This document shows positions 4,898-5,931 of a stretch of 5,931 bases of DNA, piece after piece. Position 1 is the first letter of the stretch; every line of letters begins with the position of its first letter. Under the pieces are notes generated by a model. It was not told the DNA's origin, did no database searches, and saw nothing but the letters and a program-made list of their open reading frames with translations. A program made the position numbers and the translations under genes. Source of the DNA: JAUXIQ01 sp030620925 [NCBI: Nitrospinota bacterium] (GTDB taxonomy: Bacteria; JAUXIQ01); assembly GCA_030620925.1 (NCBI GenBank), contig JAUXIQ010000145.1, positions 1-5,931 of the forward strand, in the 5' to 3' direction.

Positions 4898-5931
4898 TCA
4901 GGGTTTTGTTGATGCGCCTGAAGTCAACGCCTCGAACCTTTCGTCCACTTCCTTTTGTATCACGGCTAAATGTTCGTCGGTGAGTTTAGAGAACCGGCCC
5001 TGGAGTTTCAGATATTCTTCTACGGGTTTCCGCTCTTTTGGGAGCCTGGATATGGTCCGCTCACCGTTTTCATATTCGTAGAGTACCCAGGAGCCGGTTT
5101 CGAAAGCGAGCCGGGATAGCTGAATGGAGATGGACGGATCGAACTCCCAGCCGGTGGGGCAGGGGCACAAGACGTGAACGAACGCCGGCCCCTTTATGCT
5201 GTTTGCTTTTTCTATTTTTTTCACCAGGTCTCCGGGGAAACAGGGCAGCGCGGTAGCCACGTATATTCCGTGGGCTTCCATTATCCTGGCTATGTCTTTT
5301 TTGAACTCCTGTTTGCCTCCGGGAGTCGTTTTTGTCCGGGCCTGATAAGACGTGGTGCTGCTCCGCTGAACGCCGGTGTTCATGTAAGCTTCGTTGTCGT
5401 AGCAGACATAGGTTATGTCGTGACCCCGCTCGACGGCACCCGACAGTGGCTGGAAGCCGATGTCCGCCAGGGCGCCGTCCCCGCCAAGGACCAGCACCTT
5501 GGTATCGCTGCCTTTCTGCTTGAAGGCCGCCTCCACGCCGCTTCCCGCCGAAGCGACGTTGGTGAAACAGAAATGCGCCGATGCCATGTTCCAACCCACC
5601 AGCGGGAACCCTGACGTAACCGTTTGCATGCATCCCGTGGCGTAGACGCACACGGCGTCGTCGCCCATGGCGTCTGCTATATGACGCAGGGCCAGCAGTG
5701 GCGCGCAGCCCTGGCAGGCGGTAGTGCCCGGCGCTATGTAGCTCTTAACGTCTTTGACGTCCTCCCTCTCAACTTCCTTCCCCTGGCAGATGGCCTGGTA
5801 GTTGTCCCATCCGCCGGCCTGTAAGACCTTATCGGGTATATCCTCGATGTACCACTCCTCGAACTCGTCGTTCCTGTCCAGCCCCATGTCCACTATTTTC
5901 CTCACGTCTTCGTGGTAGAGCTCGGCGGAAG
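4898..5931 (-). CDS. porB: 2-oxoacid:ferredoxin oxidoreductase beta subunit (PorB-like), 5' end possibly beyond window
   Basis: This thiamine-diphosphate subunit catalyses reversible oxidative decarboxylation of a 2-oxoacid, probably pyruvate, to acyl-CoA, CO2 and reduced ferredoxin. Residues are numbered from a GTG at 5905. The thiamine-diphosphate motif runs from GDG (142-144) to CYDNEAYMNTG (168-178). Likely [4Fe-4S] ligands are Cys64 and Cys67 (ACQGC), Cys92 (ATGC; the 25-residue spacing equals that of Desulfovibrio africanus PFOR Cys815-Cys840) and Cys249 (CPTGW). QRSSTTSY (180-187) and TPGGK (194-198) are family signatures. About 60 residues precede the CxxC, well above the usual ~20. 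The frame is open to the right edge, and the extra codons (SAELYHED) look coding, so the true start may lie outside. Candidate internal starts are GTG 5905, GTG 5893 (GAGGA five bases upstream) and ATG 5887. Another frame ends with TGA at 5904-5902, so a GTGA overlap with an upstream gene, such as an alpha subunit, is possible. Alpha, gamma and delta subunits are not in view. Pyruvate specificity is inferred; a phenylglyoxylate- or other oxoacid-type enzyme is an alternative. Confidence 0.88.
   Translation of the reverse strand, partial: SAELYHEDVRKIVDMGLDRNDEFEEWYIEDIPDKVLQAGGWDNYQAICQGKEVEREDVKDVKSYIAPGTTACQGCAPLLALRHIADAMGDDAVCVYATGCMQTVTSGFPLVGWNMASAHFCFTNVASAGSGVEAAFKQKGSDTKVLVLGGDGALADIGFQPLSGAVERGHDITYVCYDNEAYMNTGVQRSSTTSYQARTKTTPGGKQEFKKDIARIMEAHGIYVATALPCFPGDLVKKIEKANSIKGPAFVHVLCPCPTGWEFDPSISIQLSRLAFETGSWVLYEYENGERTISRLPKERKPVEEYLKLQGRFSKLTDEHLAVIQKEVDERFEALTSGASTKP

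Overview
The window looks like a piece of the chromosome of an anaerobic bacterium. The evidence is metabolic: a ferredoxin-linked 2-oxoacid oxidoreductase subunit and the oxygen-sensitive [4Fe-4S] flavoenzyme 4-hydroxybutyryl-CoA dehydratase lie side by side. A textbook sigma70-type promoter (TTGCCA-17 bp-TATAAT) and strong Shine-Dalgarno sites (AGGAGGT, AGAGGGG) point to Bacteria rather than Archaea. The dehydratase recalls the Clostridium aminobutyricum enzyme, so a Clostridia-like anaerobe is plausible, but many anaerobic lineages carry these families and the phylum cannot be fixed from this sequence.

Layout. Positions 1-1450 (minus strand) hold a two-gene DNA alkylation-repair unit: an AlkA-type 3-methyladenine DNA glycosylase (524-1450), followed by an O6-methylguanine-DNA methyltransferase (527 down to the left edge, C-terminus cut off). 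The two overlap by four bases (ATGA). Positions 1451-1715 are a divergent intergenic region that drives thiE to the right. It holds a good promoter, a small 5'-UTR hairpin and a possible seven-codon leader ORF. Positions 1716-2357 (plus strand) encode thiamine-phosphate synthase ThiE. Its stop codon lies 3 nt from the stop codon of the next, convergent gene.

Positions 2361-5931 (minus strand) form a co-directional catabolic or carbon-assimilation cluster, read right to left. First comes a PorB-like thiamine-diphosphate/[4Fe-4S] beta subunit of a 2-oxoacid:ferredoxin oxidoreductase (4898 to the right edge), then 4-hydroxybutyryl-CoA dehydratase AbfD (3361-4818), then a 3-hydroxyacyl-CoA dehydrogenase (2361-3317).

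How they fit together (inference): the dehydratase makes crotonyl-CoA from 4-hydroxybutyryl-CoA. Hydration by an enzyme not in this window would give 3-hydroxybutyryl-CoA, and the dehydrogenase could oxidise that to acetoacetyl-CoA, the precursor of two acetyl-CoA. The Por-type enzyme interconverts an acyl-CoA (acetyl-CoA if it is pyruvate-specific) and a 2-oxoacid with ferredoxin. This suits 4-hydroxybutyrate/4-aminobutyrate/succinate catabolism. It also matches, more speculatively, three steps of the dicarboxylate/4-hydroxybutyrate CO2-fixation cycle. ThiE makes thiamine phosphate, the precursor of the Por cofactor, but its opposite orientation gives no sign of co-regulation. I saw no tRNA, rRNA, CRISPR array, insertion sequence or clear Rho-independent terminator.
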